The notes below the pieces were generated by a model. The model made no database searches, had not been told where the DNA came from, and worked only from the letters and a program-made list of their open reading frames with translations. Position numbers and translations under genes: made by a program. A stretch of 64,000 nt of DNA from an uncultured Bacteroidales bacterium (GTDB taxonomy: Bacteria; Bacteroidota; Bacteroidia; Bacteroidales; Muribaculaceae): positions 116,695-180,694 of the forward strand of contig CACYGX010000013.1 in NCBI GenBank assembly GCA_902774055.1, written 5' to 3'. Position 1 is the stretch's first letter. Every line of letters starts with the position of its first letter. Of this stretch, positions 18,516-27,501 are shown one piece after another.

Positions 18516-20954
18516 ATGAGCGATAAACCTTCATTAGGACATAGAATTGCCCACAACTGGCACCGATTCAAGGTGTGGTACAAGGGATTGTACCAGGGCA
18601 GGCCCTGGTGGGTCAAGTTATTGGCTGCTACCGGGACGTTCATCATTCTTTTCTTGTTATACCTCGTTGCTGTGGATATCAACTTTCTGTGGCTCTTCGG
18701 TAAGTCACCTAGCACCTACAGCATCATGCATCCGCGTAATCCCGAGGCCAGTTACCTGTACAGTGCCGACGGTAAGACTATAGGCAAATACTATGACGAG
18801 AACCGAACGCCGGTGCCCTATGACTCAATCAACCCGCAATTCTTCAAGGTGCTTATCGACACCGAGGATGAGCGTTTCTACAGTCACCATGGCATCGACT
18901 TCAGCGGCTTGGGAGCCGCGTTGAAGGATATGGTGCTGCATGGCCGTCCCCGTGGCGCGAGCACCATCACCCAGCAGCTGGTGAAGAACATGTTCCGCAC
19001 CCGCAGCGACTACTCGACAGGCCTGTTGGGTTATATCCCGGGTGTGAAGATGCTCATCATGAAGAGCAAGGAATGGATTATCGCCACCAAACTGGAGATA
19101 TTCTACTCCAAGAAGGAAATTCTTGAGATGTATGCCAACACTGTCGATTTTGGCAGCAATGCTTTCGGCATTAAGACGGCAGCCAACACCTATTTTAAAA
19201 CTACGCCTCTAGACCTCAAACTCGAGGAGAGTGCAGTACTCGTGGGCTTGCTGAAGGCCACCAGTACCTATAATCCCCGCATCAACCCCAAGAACAGCCT
19301 GCGTCGCCGCAATCAGGTGTTGAAAAATATGGTGCAGCGCGGCGACCTGACTCAGGCCGAGTATGAACACTACTCCTCGCTGCCTATCGACCTGAAATAT
19401 ACCCTCGAGGCCAATTATGATGGCGTGGCACCCTACTTCCGCGAAGCGGTGGCCCGTGAAATCGACGAGATTGCCAAGGCCCAGGGGCTGAAATTGGACC
19501 TGGAACGCGATGGCCTCAAGATTTACACCACGCTGGACTCCAAGATGCAGGAATATGCCGAGCAGGCCGTGAGCGAGAAGATGAAAATCGTGCAGCAGAA
19601 CTTCAAGAGCCACTGGGGCAATCAGGACTGCTGGCTCGACGACAACAACCAGCCCATTGCCAACTTTGTCGAGGACAAGGCCCGCAACACGCCCATCTAC
19701 CACGAGTTGCTGGCCCGCTACCCCAATGACCTGGACTCGGTCAACTACTACATGAACCAGCCGCACATGGTGCACTTGTTCGACTATGAGAACGACTCGC
19801 TCTATATGGAGATGAGTTCGATGGACTCGGTGCGCTACATGCTGCACTTCATGCACTGCGGCTTTATCGCGATGGAACCGAGCAATGGCCATGTCAAGGC
19901 ATGGGTGGGCGATGTGGACTTTGACACGTGGAAGTATGACAAGGTGCGTGCCAAGCATCAGCCCGGCTCCACCTTCAAACTGTTTGTGTATGCAGCCGCG
20001 ATGGAGCGCGGGCTCGTGCCCTGTGACCGTCGCCTCGACGAGTATATCGACACGCTGGTCTATAATGAGGAAAAGCATGAACTGGAACCGTGGCGTCCCA
20101 CCAATGCCAACGGAACCTTTACTGGCGGTGAAATGACGCTGCGTGCCGCCTTTGCACAGAGTATCAACAGTGTCACCGTGCGCGTGGGAGCCGAGGTGGG
20201 CTTTGCCGAGATTGCCCAACTGGCGCGCGACATGGGCATCAAGTCGCCCATGGAGCCCAAACCCGCACTGTCGCTGGGTGCCAGTGATGTGGACCTGATG
20301 GAGCTTGTCAATGCCTACTGCACGGTAGTCAACGACGGCGTGCGCAATGACCCTGTCATCGTCACGCGCATTGTGGACCGCGACGGCAAGGAGATTTACA
20401 AGGCGCCAAGCCATCAGGAACGGGCATTGACCTATCGCTCGGCATGGCTCATGCAGCAGATGCTCATGGCGTGCCGCACCGACGCTGGCGGCACAGGCAT
20501 GGCGCTCAATGGCTACATCACCCGACCACTCTATGATGTTGACCTGGGTGGCAAGACGGGTACCAGCAACCGCCATGCTGACGCATGGTTTGTCGCCGTC
20601 TCGCCAGGACTGGTGTGCGGCTCATGGGTGGGTGGCGAATATCGCCAGATCCACTTCCGCTGGGGTTCACTGGGCCAGGGCAGCCGTACGGCATTGCCCA
20701 TCTGCGGCCGCTTCCTGCAACTCGTGTTGAGTGATCCGCAGTTCCAGCGTTACCACCAGCGCTTCCAGCCTGCCAAGGAACCCATTGATGCCTCGCTCTA
20801 CTCGGGGTGCTCGGCGTTGGCCGAGGTTGAGGAGTTTGATTCCACTATGCTAGAGATGGAAAATGACTCGCTCTTTGTCCCGTTGACCGATGACATCAAC
20901 CCCGACGAGAAACTGGAGGAACCCGCCATTCCCGACTCGGTAAAGGCACCCTAG
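18516..20954 (+). CDS. Penicillin-binding protein 1A (bifunctional class A PBP)
   Basis: The 812-residue inner-membrane protein has a basic cytoplasmic tail, one membrane helix (about 33-54), a GT51 transglycosylase domain and a transpeptidase domain. The GT51 domain shows TEDERFYSHHGID (116-128) and RGASTITQQLVKN (146-158). The transpeptidase domain has the active-site tetrad STFK (S485-K488), an SIN motif in AQSINS, and KTGTS (K680). It polymerises and cross-links peptidoglycan in the periplasm. All catalytic motifs are intact, and the length is normal. The acidic C-terminal tail is not conserved in general. Confidence 0.95.
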   Translation: MSDKPSLGHRIAHNWHRFKVWYKGLYQGRPWWVKLLAATGTFIILFLLYLVAVDINFLWLFGKSPSTYSIMHPRNPEASYLYSADGKTIGKYYDENRTPVPYDSINPQFFKVLIDTEDERFYSHHGIDFSGLGAALKDMVLHGRPRGASTITQQLVKNMFRTRSDYSTGLLGYIPGVKMLIMKSKEWIIATKLEIFYSKKEILEMYANTVDFGSNAFGIKTAANTYFKTTPLDLKLEESAVLVGLLKATSTYNPRINPKNSLRRRNQVLKNMVQRGDLTQAEYEHYSSLPIDLKYTLEANYDGVAPYFREAVAREIDEIAKAQGLKLDLERDGLKIYTTLDSKMQEYAEQAVSEKMKIVQQNFKSHWGNQDCWLDDNNQPIANFVEDKARNTPIYHELLARYPNDLDSVNYYMNQPHMVHLFDYENDSLYMEMSSMDSVRYMLHFMHCGFIAMEPSNGHVKAWVGDVDFDTWKYDKVRAKHQPGSTFKLFVYAAAMERGLVPCDRRLDEYIDTLVYNEEKHELEPWRPTNANGTFTGGEMTLRAAFAQSINSVTVRVGAEVGFAEIAQLARDMGIKSPMEPKPALSLGASDVDLMELVNAYCTVVNDGVRNDPVIVTRIVDRDGKEIYKAPSHQERALTYRSAWLMQQMLMACRTDAGGTGMALNGYITRPLYDVDLGGKTGTSNRHADAWFVAVSPGLVCGSWVGGEYRQIHFRWGSLGQGSRTALPICGRFLQLVLSDPQFQRYHQRFQPAKEPIDASLYSGCSALAEVEEFDSTMLEMENDSLFVPLTDDINPDEKLEEPAIPDSVKAP

Positions 20955-21028
20955 AAGCCGTACGGCCCCGTCAGCCGCTTGCCGCACCCATTAAGTCAAG
21001 AACAGTTAAACTATAATACTATACAATT

Positions 21029-22384
21029 ATGAAAAAGAATTTACTATTAACACTGATGTTGATGGTGGCTGCGACAATGCTAGCCCAGGATGATATGCCC
21101 AGAACGGAGGCACCAGGTATATTTTTTACTAACGAAATAGATTATGGAGTTGTTACCTACTATCATATAGAAGATGATCCCAGTACGGTGATTTTTTACA
21201 GGTATGCGGCCTATGAAGGTGAAGAAATTGGATCATTCACCGATTGGGAATTGTACACCGAACCCATAATCATTTATGATACACGGCTTTATCTTTTTGA
21301 GGGATATGCAATTGCGCCAGGTAAACTTGAGAGTTACATCTCAGCGTTTCATTGTGCCTATCACCCAGATCCCATGTCTGAATATATTGATTATGACTTT
21401 TGTGATAACGACATCTATTATAAAGTCTTGAGTCCCTCAACGGTTGCTGTCACCGAGCGATATGCGATGGAAATTGTGAATCCTGAATTAAATCCAAGCC
21501 CCACTTATTCGGGCGACATCGTCATTCCTGATTATGTGACCCATTTCGGGCAAACTTATGCTGTGACGTCGATTACAGGGCGGGCATTTTGGCAATGTGC
21601 TGTGTCTAGTGTGATTTTGCCCAACACACTTACTACTATCGATTATGGTTCGTTCACAAATTGTTCGTTGTCCGAGATTTCTATTCCCCGCTCAGTTACA
21701 ACAATCGGGACGAATGTGTTTGATGGTTGTGAGAATTTGACTTCAATCATTGTGGATAGTGAGAACCCAATCTTTGACTCCCGTGATCACTGCAACGCTA
21801 TTATCGAAACGGCAACAAACACCTTGCTATATGGCTGCAAAACCACTGTGATACCTAATTCAGTCACTGCGATTGGCTGTGCGTTCAGACTGTGTAAGGG
21901 CTTGGACAAGGTGATTATCCCCGACTCGGTAATTTCCATTAGCGGCTGGGCATTCTTTGGTTGTGACGATGTGACCAGTGTAACACTTGGTGAGTCTGTT
22001 TCATTGATTGGTGAAGGAGCATTTTGCTGTGCAAGCATGACCGATATGACCTGCAGAGCAATTGTGCCTCCTGCAGCGTCCATCATTTTTGGAGTTGACG
22101 ATAGTGACCTTTACAACCAAGTGAAGCTGTATGTGCCCAATGAGTCGTTGGACGCTTATCGAGCCCACAGGGAGTGGGGCAAGTTCACCCATATTGTGCC
22201 GTTTATTGGAGCTGGCCCTGGCGACATCAACGGTGACGGCACCATCGCCATCGGTGATGTGTCAAGCGTTATTGACATGCTGCTGGACGGTGGCGAGTTG
22301 CCCGCCTACTGTGACGTGAACGGCGATGGCGAGGTCACCATTGCCGACGTGAGCGCCCTCATCGACATGCTCCTGGGCGTCTGA
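21029..22384 (+). CDS. BspA-like leucine-rich-repeat protein with C-terminal dockerin-like domain
   Basis: The 451-residue secreted protein has a signal peptide (MKKNLLLTLMLMVAATMLAQ), a unique N-terminal region of about 150 residues, and BspA-type LRR_5 repeats (for example ITGRAFWQCAVSSVILPNTLTTI, SVTAIGCAF). A linker follows (YVPNESLDAYRAH...VPFIGAGPG), then two EF-hand-like dockerin loops, DINGDGTIAIGDVSSVIDMLL and DVNGDGEVTIADVSALIDMLLGV. BspA LRRs typically bind host or microbial surfaces. The dockerin pair suggests calcium-dependent docking, but no cohesin is visible in the window. The last ~175 bp are nearly identical to the next gene and more G/C-rich than the LRR body. Confidence 0.88.
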   Translation: MKKNLLLTLMLMVAATMLAQDDMPRTEAPGIFFTNEIDYGVVTYYHIEDDPSTVIFYRYAAYEGEEIGSFTDWELYTEPIIIYDTRLYLFEGYAIAPGKLESYISAFHCAYHPDPMSEYIDYDFCDNDIYYKVLSPSTVAVTERYAMEIVNPELNPSPTYSGDIVIPDYVTHFGQTYAVTSITGRAFWQCAVSSVILPNTLTTIDYGSFTNCSLSEISIPRSVTTIGTNVFDGCENLTSIIVDSENPIFDSRDHCNAIIETATNTLLYGCKTTVIPNSVTAIGCAFRLCKGLDKVIIPDSVISISGWAFFGCDDVTSVTLGESVSLIGEGAFCCASMTDMTCRAIVPPAASIIFGVDDSDLYNQVKLYVPNESLDAYRAHREWGKFTHIVPFIGAGPGDINGDGTIAIGDVSSVIDMLLDGGELPAYCDVNGDGEVTIADVSALIDMLLGV

Positions 22385-22428
22385 CGTGAAGATGATGAAA
22401 TAATGTTTAACTATATAATTCAAGCCAA

Positions 22429-23919
22429 GTGATGAAGTATTATTATTTATTATTGTCGTTCTTGCTGTTTGGGGCTGCGGGCTCAGTTGCATCGGCTCAG
22501 GATGGAGCGACGCAAACGTCTGCGCCCGTCATTCATCAGCGTTATTCTCCTGAATTGTATGAAATGTCAGAATTTCGTAATTTTTTCGATTTTTGTGCCA
22601 TTGAATTTGAGAATACTGATAATGATACCGTAACGGTTTATTACCGATACCATTATTGCAATGATTGGGACCACGTCGAGACATCTTCGGATTGGAAAAT
22701 GTCATATCCCATGGCGCCAGGCAATATTGCTCATGTCGATCGGGATCTTGTGTTGCTGGAGTCCGCTTGGGGCTGGGTCGAAGCTTACAGTGTGGCCAAG
22801 AACAAATCTGCTAGTGAGGTACAGAGGAGCGACTTTTTTGTCGACCTTTTTCCTTCGGCTCATTTTCAGCGCGATTATGATTTTGCTGTCGGTGATATGT
22901 ATTACAGGTTCCTCAGCGATTCAACCGTTGCTGTGTCCAAGCGCACGGTCGATAAGACCGCAGTTTTTGACCCTGTAACTGGATATGTCACGGTTGATCA
23001 AGGATGGTCTGAATGGGGTGCAGAGGAGTATTGGCCGTATAAGAGTGCCAATCCGTGTTATTGGGGAGATGTGGTCATTCCATCAACCGTTGAATACAAG
23101 GGAAAGACCTATACAGTCACGGGTGTTCATGATTATGCCTTTGAGAGTTGTGAATTGTCAAGCGTTCAGTTGCCTAGCACTTTGACATCGATAGGAGATT
23201 GCGCTTTCTATGAAGCGCAGATTTCTGATATCACAATTCCCGCCTCGGTTTCAACGATGGGTATTGGAGCGTTTTCCAACTGCTACTCGCTAACTCATGT
23301 AAATTTGTCTGAATCACTTGATTCAATCCCTGCTGGCGCTTTCGCGCATTGTAATGAACTATCCAATGTGACAATTCCTGAGTCAGTCACCTCGATTGGC
23401 GCTGGTGCTTTCCTCATGTGCGAGAACGTGACCAGTGTGGAGATACCTGAATCGGTGACGAGCATTGGGGCCTATGCGTTCAGTGATGTCAACTTGACAA
23501 GTATTGAGATCCCTAACTCGGTCGAATACATCGGTGGTGGCGCTTTTGCTTGTCCTAACTTGAGTACAGTGATATGCCGGGCCGTGGCTCCTCCCAGCGC
23601 GCCAAGTGCTTTTTCTCAAGCGGGCGATGGCCTTCCCTGGGATATTTATAGGGATGCGAAGTTATATGTGCCCAATGAGTCACTAGAGGCCTACATGGGT
23701 CATGAGGATTGGAGTTGGTTCTACAACATCGTGCCGTTTATCGGTGCGGGCCCTGGCGACATCAACGGTGACGGCTCTGTGGCCATCGGTGATGTGTCAA
23801 GCGTTATTGACATGCTGCTGGACGGTGGCGAGTTGCCCGCCTACTGCGACGTGAACGGCGACGGCGAGGTCACCATTGCCGACGTGAGCGCCCTCATCGA
23901 CATGCTCCTGGGCGTCTGA
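22429..23919 (+). CDS. BspA-like leucine-rich-repeat protein with C-terminal dockerin-like domain (paralogue)
   Basis: A 496-residue paralogue of the preceding gene, 44 nt downstream and probably in the same transcript. A signal peptide (1-23, ending SVASAQ) and a unique N-terminal region precede about five LRR_5 units (IPESVTSIGAGAFLMCENVTSVE and similar). The same linker (YVPNESLEAYMGH) and a double dockerin-like C-terminus follow. The N-terminal ~200 residues share layout (RFLSDSTVAVSKR compared with KVLSPSTVAVTER) but have diverged strongly, while the 3' end is almost identical. A hairpin at 23949-23978 follows the stop codon. Confidence 0.88.
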   Translation: MMKYYYLLLSFLLFGAAGSVASAQDGATQTSAPVIHQRYSPELYEMSEFRNFFDFCAIEFENTDNDTVTVYYRYHYCNDWDHVETSSDWKMSYPMAPGNIAHVDRDLVLLESAWGWVEAYSVAKNKSASEVQRSDFFVDLFPSAHFQRDYDFAVGDMYYRFLSDSTVAVSKRTVDKTAVFDPVTGYVTVDQGWSEWGAEEYWPYKSANPCYWGDVVIPSTVEYKGKTYTVTGVHDYAFESCELSSVQLPSTLTSIGDCAFYEAQISDITIPASVSTMGIGAFSNCYSLTHVNLSESLDSIPAGAFAHCNELSNVTIPESVTSIGAGAFLMCENVTSVEIPESVTSIGAYAFSDVNLTSIEIPNSVEYIGGGAFACPNLSTVICRAVAPPSAPSAFSQAGDGLPWDIYRDAKLYVPNESLEAYMGHEDWSWFYNIVPFIGAGPGDINGDGSVAIGDVSSVIDMLLDGGELPAYCDVNGDGEVTIADVSALIDMLLGV

Positions 23920-23948
23920 CTCCAGTTGACTATCTTCGATAAAATGTG

Positions 23949-23978
23949 CGTGCAACGACTCGTTTGAGCCGTTGCACG
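23949..23978 (+). terminator. Hairpin after the LRR/dockerin pair
   Basis: A 9-bp stem (CGTGCAACG with CGTTGCACG) and 12-nt loop between two convergent genes. No T-run follows, so a factor-dependent or bidirectional stop is possible. Confidence 0.45.
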
Positions 23979-24000
23979 TCGTGTATTATGTCATGTGGTG

Positions 24001-25281
24001 TCACTGCCCGCGGGCATCGGTGGCTAGCAGGCGGTGCCCAATGCGGCAATAGATGCACTTGCGGGCCTCGCAGTAGTTGCGGCGCAACTCGATAAGGGCT
24101 TGGCTGGTGAGTGCGTCGTCGCACCTGAGGCCAGCATTGCGAAACAGGGTAACGATGCTGTTTTGCTCGGGGCGGATGTCCTCGAGCAGTGCTATGGCGC
24201 GGTCGGTCATCTGGTAGTCGTCGGTCATCTCGCCACGGGCGTAGTAGAGTGGGGCGACGGTGTTGATGAGCACGATGTCGATGCTGCTGTTGCTCAAGGC
24301 GCGGCCCGCGCTGGGCGACGGCTTGCCAAAGGAGTAATGCGTCGTCCAGTAACCGCTCAGCTCGATGTCAAACAGTTGCCTCAGCGCCTTGGTGTCGCTG
24401 GCGTTGAGGATGTCGTTCATCAGGTTGAAACCGCCCTGGACAAATTGTGCCAGCAGGGCGATGCGCCGATAGGGGAAATTCTGGGGGCGGCTGCGGAACA
24501 GGCGCCATGCCGAGCCCTCGATGGGACGTAGCGAGAATTTGTTGGCCAGGAAGGCATATTCCCGCATCAGTTGCTTGTAGTAGGTCTCGCTGTCGTATGA
24601 GCCGTTGAGCAACCCCGCCTGGCCAAAGAGCAGCGCCTCGACCTGGAGGATGGAGTCGCTGTGCTTGTGCAGCAGGCGCAGGGGGGTGACCCGTGCCAGC
24701 CGTTCAAAGGCATCGTTGTTGATGCCGAAGCCCAGCGTCCTGGCCAGCATCACGTAGCAGATGTCCTCCCAGCTGCCGTGATATCGGTCATAAAGTTCAC
24801 GCACGCGGTCCACCTTATTGTGCAAGCGCTCAAACGCCAGCGCCTCGATCCACTCGGTGATGGTGAGCGTGGGCACTTCGCCCATGCGGGCGGCACAGGG
24901 CAATTCCACCTTAGCGTTCACCAGTCGGTCATAGCACTCGTTGAAGCGCGGCGACACCCTCAGTTCCACCTGTGGGATGATTTCGCCGTTGATGCGGGTG
25001 ACAGGGGCGTCGTCCTTCTCGACGACGTGCAGGATGACGCTGTCATAGGCCGGGTCTTCGTCGTGATGGTGGCGTTTCCAGTCGCTGGCGCGCACATGGA
25101 CCTCGACGTTGCCCACCCACAGGTGCCCGTCAATCTCCACTTTGGCATTAAAAAAGTCGGGACCGGCGTCGGTGTTGAGCAGACCTGGGTCAATGACGCG
25201 CACACGGTGCCCGTCGTTGGTCACCATGTCCTCGCTGAGCCACAGCCTGTGCTGCCAGATGTATTGCAACAGTCCTTCCAT
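24001..25281 (-). CDS. DUF2851 family protein
   Basis: The 426-residue protein begins MEGLLQYIWQHRLW and continues with the DUF2851 signature (VIDPGLLNTDAGPDFFNAKVEIDGHLWVGNVEVHVRASDW...HDEDPAYDSVILHVVEKDD). The DF/VE/H arrangement in the N-terminal ~110 residues looks like a PD-(D/E)XK-type core, but that is inference. The C-terminus has CEARKCIYCRIGH, a possible Cys cluster. DUF2851 is common in Bacteroidetes, usually as a single gene of unknown function. I chose the ATG at 25281; the longer frame would start near the divergent promoter. Confidence 0.82.
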   Translation of the reverse strand: MEGLLQYIWQHRLWLSEDMVTNDGHRVRVIDPGLLNTDAGPDFFNAKVEIDGHLWVGNVEVHVRASDWKRHHHDEDPAYDSVILHVVEKDDAPVTRINGEIIPQVELRVSPRFNECYDRLVNAKVELPCAARMGEVPTLTITEWIEALAFERLHNKVDRVRELYDRYHGSWEDICYVMLARTLGFGINNDAFERLARVTPLRLLHKHSDSILQVEALLFGQAGLLNGSYDSETYYKQLMREYAFLANKFSLRPIEGSAWRLFRSRPQNFPYRRIALLAQFVQGGFNLMNDILNASDTKALRQLFDIELSGYWTTHYSFGKPSPSAGRALSNSSIDIVLINTVAPLYYARGEMTDDYQMTDRAIALLEDIRPEQNSIVTLFRNAGLRCDDALTSQALIELRRNYCEARKCIYCRIGHRLLATDARGQ

Positions 25282-25349
25282 TCCGTTTTGGGATTCAACG
25301 AGCGAATTTACTGCTTTTTTCACTGTCAGCGGCAAGATAATGGCAAAAA

Positions 25350-25381
25350 TTTGGCATTTCGCTCAACTTGCACTACCTTTG
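25350..25381 (+). promoter_or_regulatory. Promoter, nearly leaderless, for the polytopic membrane protein gene
   Basis: TTTG at 25350-25353, a 20-bp spacer, TACCTTTG at 25374-25381. Transcription normally starts about 7 nt after this box, at about 25388, next to the ATG at 25389. Confidence 0.65.
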
Positions 25382-25388
25382 TCACTTA

Positions 25389-27092
25389 ATGATTGGACAA
25401 CTGCGACACATCAAGCAATATCTCGATGGTCACTACACCGCCACGGTGGGGTGGGCTATCGTCTTGCTGGCCCTATGGCAACTTCTGGTAGCCACCTTTG
25501 GCGTGGACCTGTGTGACACGGGCTACTATCTCACCTTCTTTGACAACATCTTCAAGGCGCCGGCGTGTGTCGAGTACAATTTCATGTACTACCTGAGCGG
25601 TGTGGCGGGTGGTGCCCTTGATGCCTTGCTGCCCGAGGGCGGCAAGTGGATGGCGATGCGTGTCGCGGGTGTGCTGTGCAATGTGGGCATCATGGTGATG
25701 CTGGCTCATGGGCTGCGGCGCATCCTCCCCGCCAGTGCTGTCATTATCGGCTTCACGATGGTGGTGGCCTCGTTGGTGCAGTTCCCTTATACCTTCAACA
25801 ACGACTTGATGAGCGCCCTGCTCTGGGTCGCCGCGCTGGTGATGACTTTTAGGGGGCTGACTGATGGAAAATGGCACCACTTGCTCGTTGCGGGCCTGCT
25901 GGTGGGCGTGAACACATTTACCCGCATTCCTAACGTGCTGGCGGCGGGCTTGGCGGTGATGCCATTTATCGCCCACTTCTATAACAAGCGCCCGTGGCAT
26001 GAATGCTGGCGACAGTGCGGCCTGATGTTGGTAGGCATGGTCGTTGGCGCGCTGGCGGTCATCGGATTGATGACGGCGCTGGGGCATTGGGAACTTTTCA
26101 AGCAGAATATGGCCGATTTGCTGGGCGTGGCCACGGGCAGCAGTGGAGTGGCCAGCCACAATGCCGGAGGCCTGGTGATGGAGATGCTGGGCTTCTATAA
26201 GCAGTGTCTCATCGTGGGCATTAAGGCATATGGACTGTTGTGGGCATTCTGGGCAATCAGGCACTATGTCAGCGACTTTTTATTGCGCGCGCTGGCATGG
26301 CTGGTGGTTGCCGTCATGGTCATCTTCTTCATGTGGCACCAGTCCCACATTATGCACCCCCTGTGGGTGATGTGTGTGGCCGGACTCGCGTGGGTCATCT
26401 TCTATAGAGGAGTGGAGCGCGCCTTGGCGGCCTGGCTGGGCCTGTTCATGCTGCTGGTGTTCCCGCTGGGCAGCGACGGTGCGACTAACAACGGCGGCAT
26501 CATCGCTTGGATGGCGGCACCCGTGGCAGTGCTCTACTGGCAGCATCGTCACAACGTGGTCTTCCCGCTTGCCTTTATTGTGGTGGCCTTGTTGCAGACC
26601 TTGACTGTGGGCGCATACTTTGACGGCGGCCACCTGTGGCACAAGACGGCGAGCATCAACGACAGCCGCGCCGCCCTCATCCACACCACTCCCGAACGCG
26701 CTCAAATCATCAACGAGACCCTGCCCGAATTGACGCGATTCCTCAATGAGGGTGACACCCTGTTGTGCTACGGCAGCATTCCCATGATGAACCACCTGAC
26801 GCGCACCCTGCCCGCCATCGGTTGCTCGTGGCCCGAATTGCTTAGCGCCGAAGCCTTGACCGAGCGCTTGAACGCCTTGAATGACGGCCGTCCTGCTGTC
26901 TTGAGGCAGAAGTTCAATAATCTGGGCCCCTATTGGAGCGAGGCGAGCGACGCTTACCTCGAGGCCTATCTCATGACCGACGACAAGTTCCTGCAGCAGG
27001 ACAAGATGGATGCGCTCAACCGCTGGATGACAACAGCAGGTTATCACCCCATTTGGCAAAATCAATGGTTTGCATTGTATGTTGTTGATTGA
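25389..27092 (+). CDS. Polytopic inner-membrane protein, possible GT-C-type glycosyltransferase
   Basis: The 567-residue protein has about ten to twelve hydrophobic helices in residues 15-400 and a soluble C-terminal domain (about 410-567). An acidic pair near the first loop (FGVDLCDTGYYLTFFDN) matches the position of the catalytic aspartate in GT-C polyprenyl-phosphate-sugar transferases. The C-terminal region has YGSIPMMNHLTRTLPAIGCSWPEL. I do not recognise a named family, so GT-C is inference. The ATG at 25389 is used. An upstream TTG at 25368 lies between the -33 and -7 promoter elements and cannot be the start. Confidence 0.65.
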   Translation: MIGQLRHIKQYLDGHYTATVGWAIVLLALWQLLVATFGVDLCDTGYYLTFFDNIFKAPACVEYNFMYYLSGVAGGALDALLPEGGKWMAMRVAGVLCNVGIMVMLAHGLRRILPASAVIIGFTMVVASLVQFPYTFNNDLMSALLWVAALVMTFRGLTDGKWHHLLVAGLLVGVNTFTRIPNVLAAGLAVMPFIAHFYNKRPWHECWRQCGLMLVGMVVGALAVIGLMTALGHWELFKQNMADLLGVATGSSGVASHNAGGLVMEMLGFYKQCLIVGIKAYGLLWAFWAIRHYVSDFLLRALAWLVVAVMVIFFMWHQSHIMHPLWVMCVAGLAWVIFYRGVERALAAWLGLFMLLVFPLGSDGATNNGGIIAWMAAPVAVLYWQHRHNVVFPLAFIVVALLQTLTVGAYFDGGHLWHKTASINDSRAALIHTTPERAQIINETLPELTRFLNEGDTLLCYGSIPMMNHLTRTLPAIGCSWPELLSAEALTERLNALNDGRPAVLRQKFNNLGPYWSEASDAYLEAYLMTDDKFLQQDKMDALNRWMTTAGYHPIWQNQWFALYVVD

Positions 27093-27156
27093 TAACGTGT
27101 TATGTGTTGGTTTGAGATGAAGCTGAAAAGAAATTTCAATTTTTTCTGCCAAAAAA

Positions 27157-27188
27157 TTTGGTCACGTCAAAAAGTCGCCGTATCTTTG
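27157..27188 (+). promoter_or_regulatory. Promoter for the tRNA-Phe gene
   Basis: TTTG at 27157-27160, a 20-bp spacer, TATCTTTG at 27181-27188: full consensus. The predicted start would leave about 8 nt before the tRNA 5' end. Confidence 0.7.
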
Positions 27189-27203
27189 CACTCGCTTTTG
27201 AAA

Positions 27204-27291
27204 GGTACCTTAGCTCAGTGGTAGAGCAGTGGACTGAAAGAGCAGTGGACTGAAAATCCGCGTGTCCCTGGTTCGATCCCCGGAGGTACCA
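27204..27291 (+). tRNA. tRNA-Phe (GAA) gene with an internal 16-bp tandem duplication
   Basis: Acceptor arms GGTACCT (27204-27210) and AGGTACC (27284-27290) pair perfectly, the D-stem is GCTC/GAGC, and the anticodon arm is GTGGA-CTGAAAA-TCCGC with anticodon GAA. The T-loop is TTCGATC and the discriminator is A; CCA is not encoded. A normal 72-nt body is interrupted because GAGCAGTGGACTGAAA occurs twice in tandem (27224-27239 and 27240-27255). This duplicates the D-stem 3' strand, base 26, the anticodon-stem 5' strand and the loop through base 37. The T-stem also has a T-C mismatch at pair 51-63. Either copy could close the cloverleaf, giving a 23-nt D-loop or a 16-nt insert after base 37. It may be non-functional. 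Confidence 0.85.
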
Positions 27292-27307
27292 CATCAAAAA
27301 CACGAAG

Positions 27308-27340
27308 CGACCGACTGCCCGCGCAGCCGGCCGTTTTTTT
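27308..27340 (+). terminator. Terminator after tRNA-Phe
   Basis: CGACCGACTGC pairs with GCAGCCGGCCG apart from two A-C mismatches and is followed by a T7 run. The mismatches make it weaker than a typical tRNA terminator. Confidence 0.55.
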
Positions 27341-27501
27341 GTTGGATATAAGGGAAATGGGCCTGACAATGATGATGATTGAAAAATCTTCTTGCTCTCA
27401 GCAGCTAATTCGCAAGTGAAAAAAGCGCCCCGTGGTGACATGGGACGCAGCTGCCTGCGAAATGGTCGCTAGGTGTCAAATCAAACGAGACGCAGGCTGT
27501 A

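Noticed and set aside
19209-20576. 455-codon minus-strand frame inside the PBP1A gene
   Set aside because: Antisense shadow of a G/C-rich gene, His/Val-rich and without motifs.
27224-27255. The tRNA 16-bp direct repeat as attL/attR of an integrated element
   Set aside because: The two copies are directly adjacent with nothing between them, and no integrase is nearby, so replication slippage is simpler.
27292-27441. Minus-strand frame downstream of the tRNA
   Set aside because: Runs through the tRNA terminator and has no family similarity that I can see.
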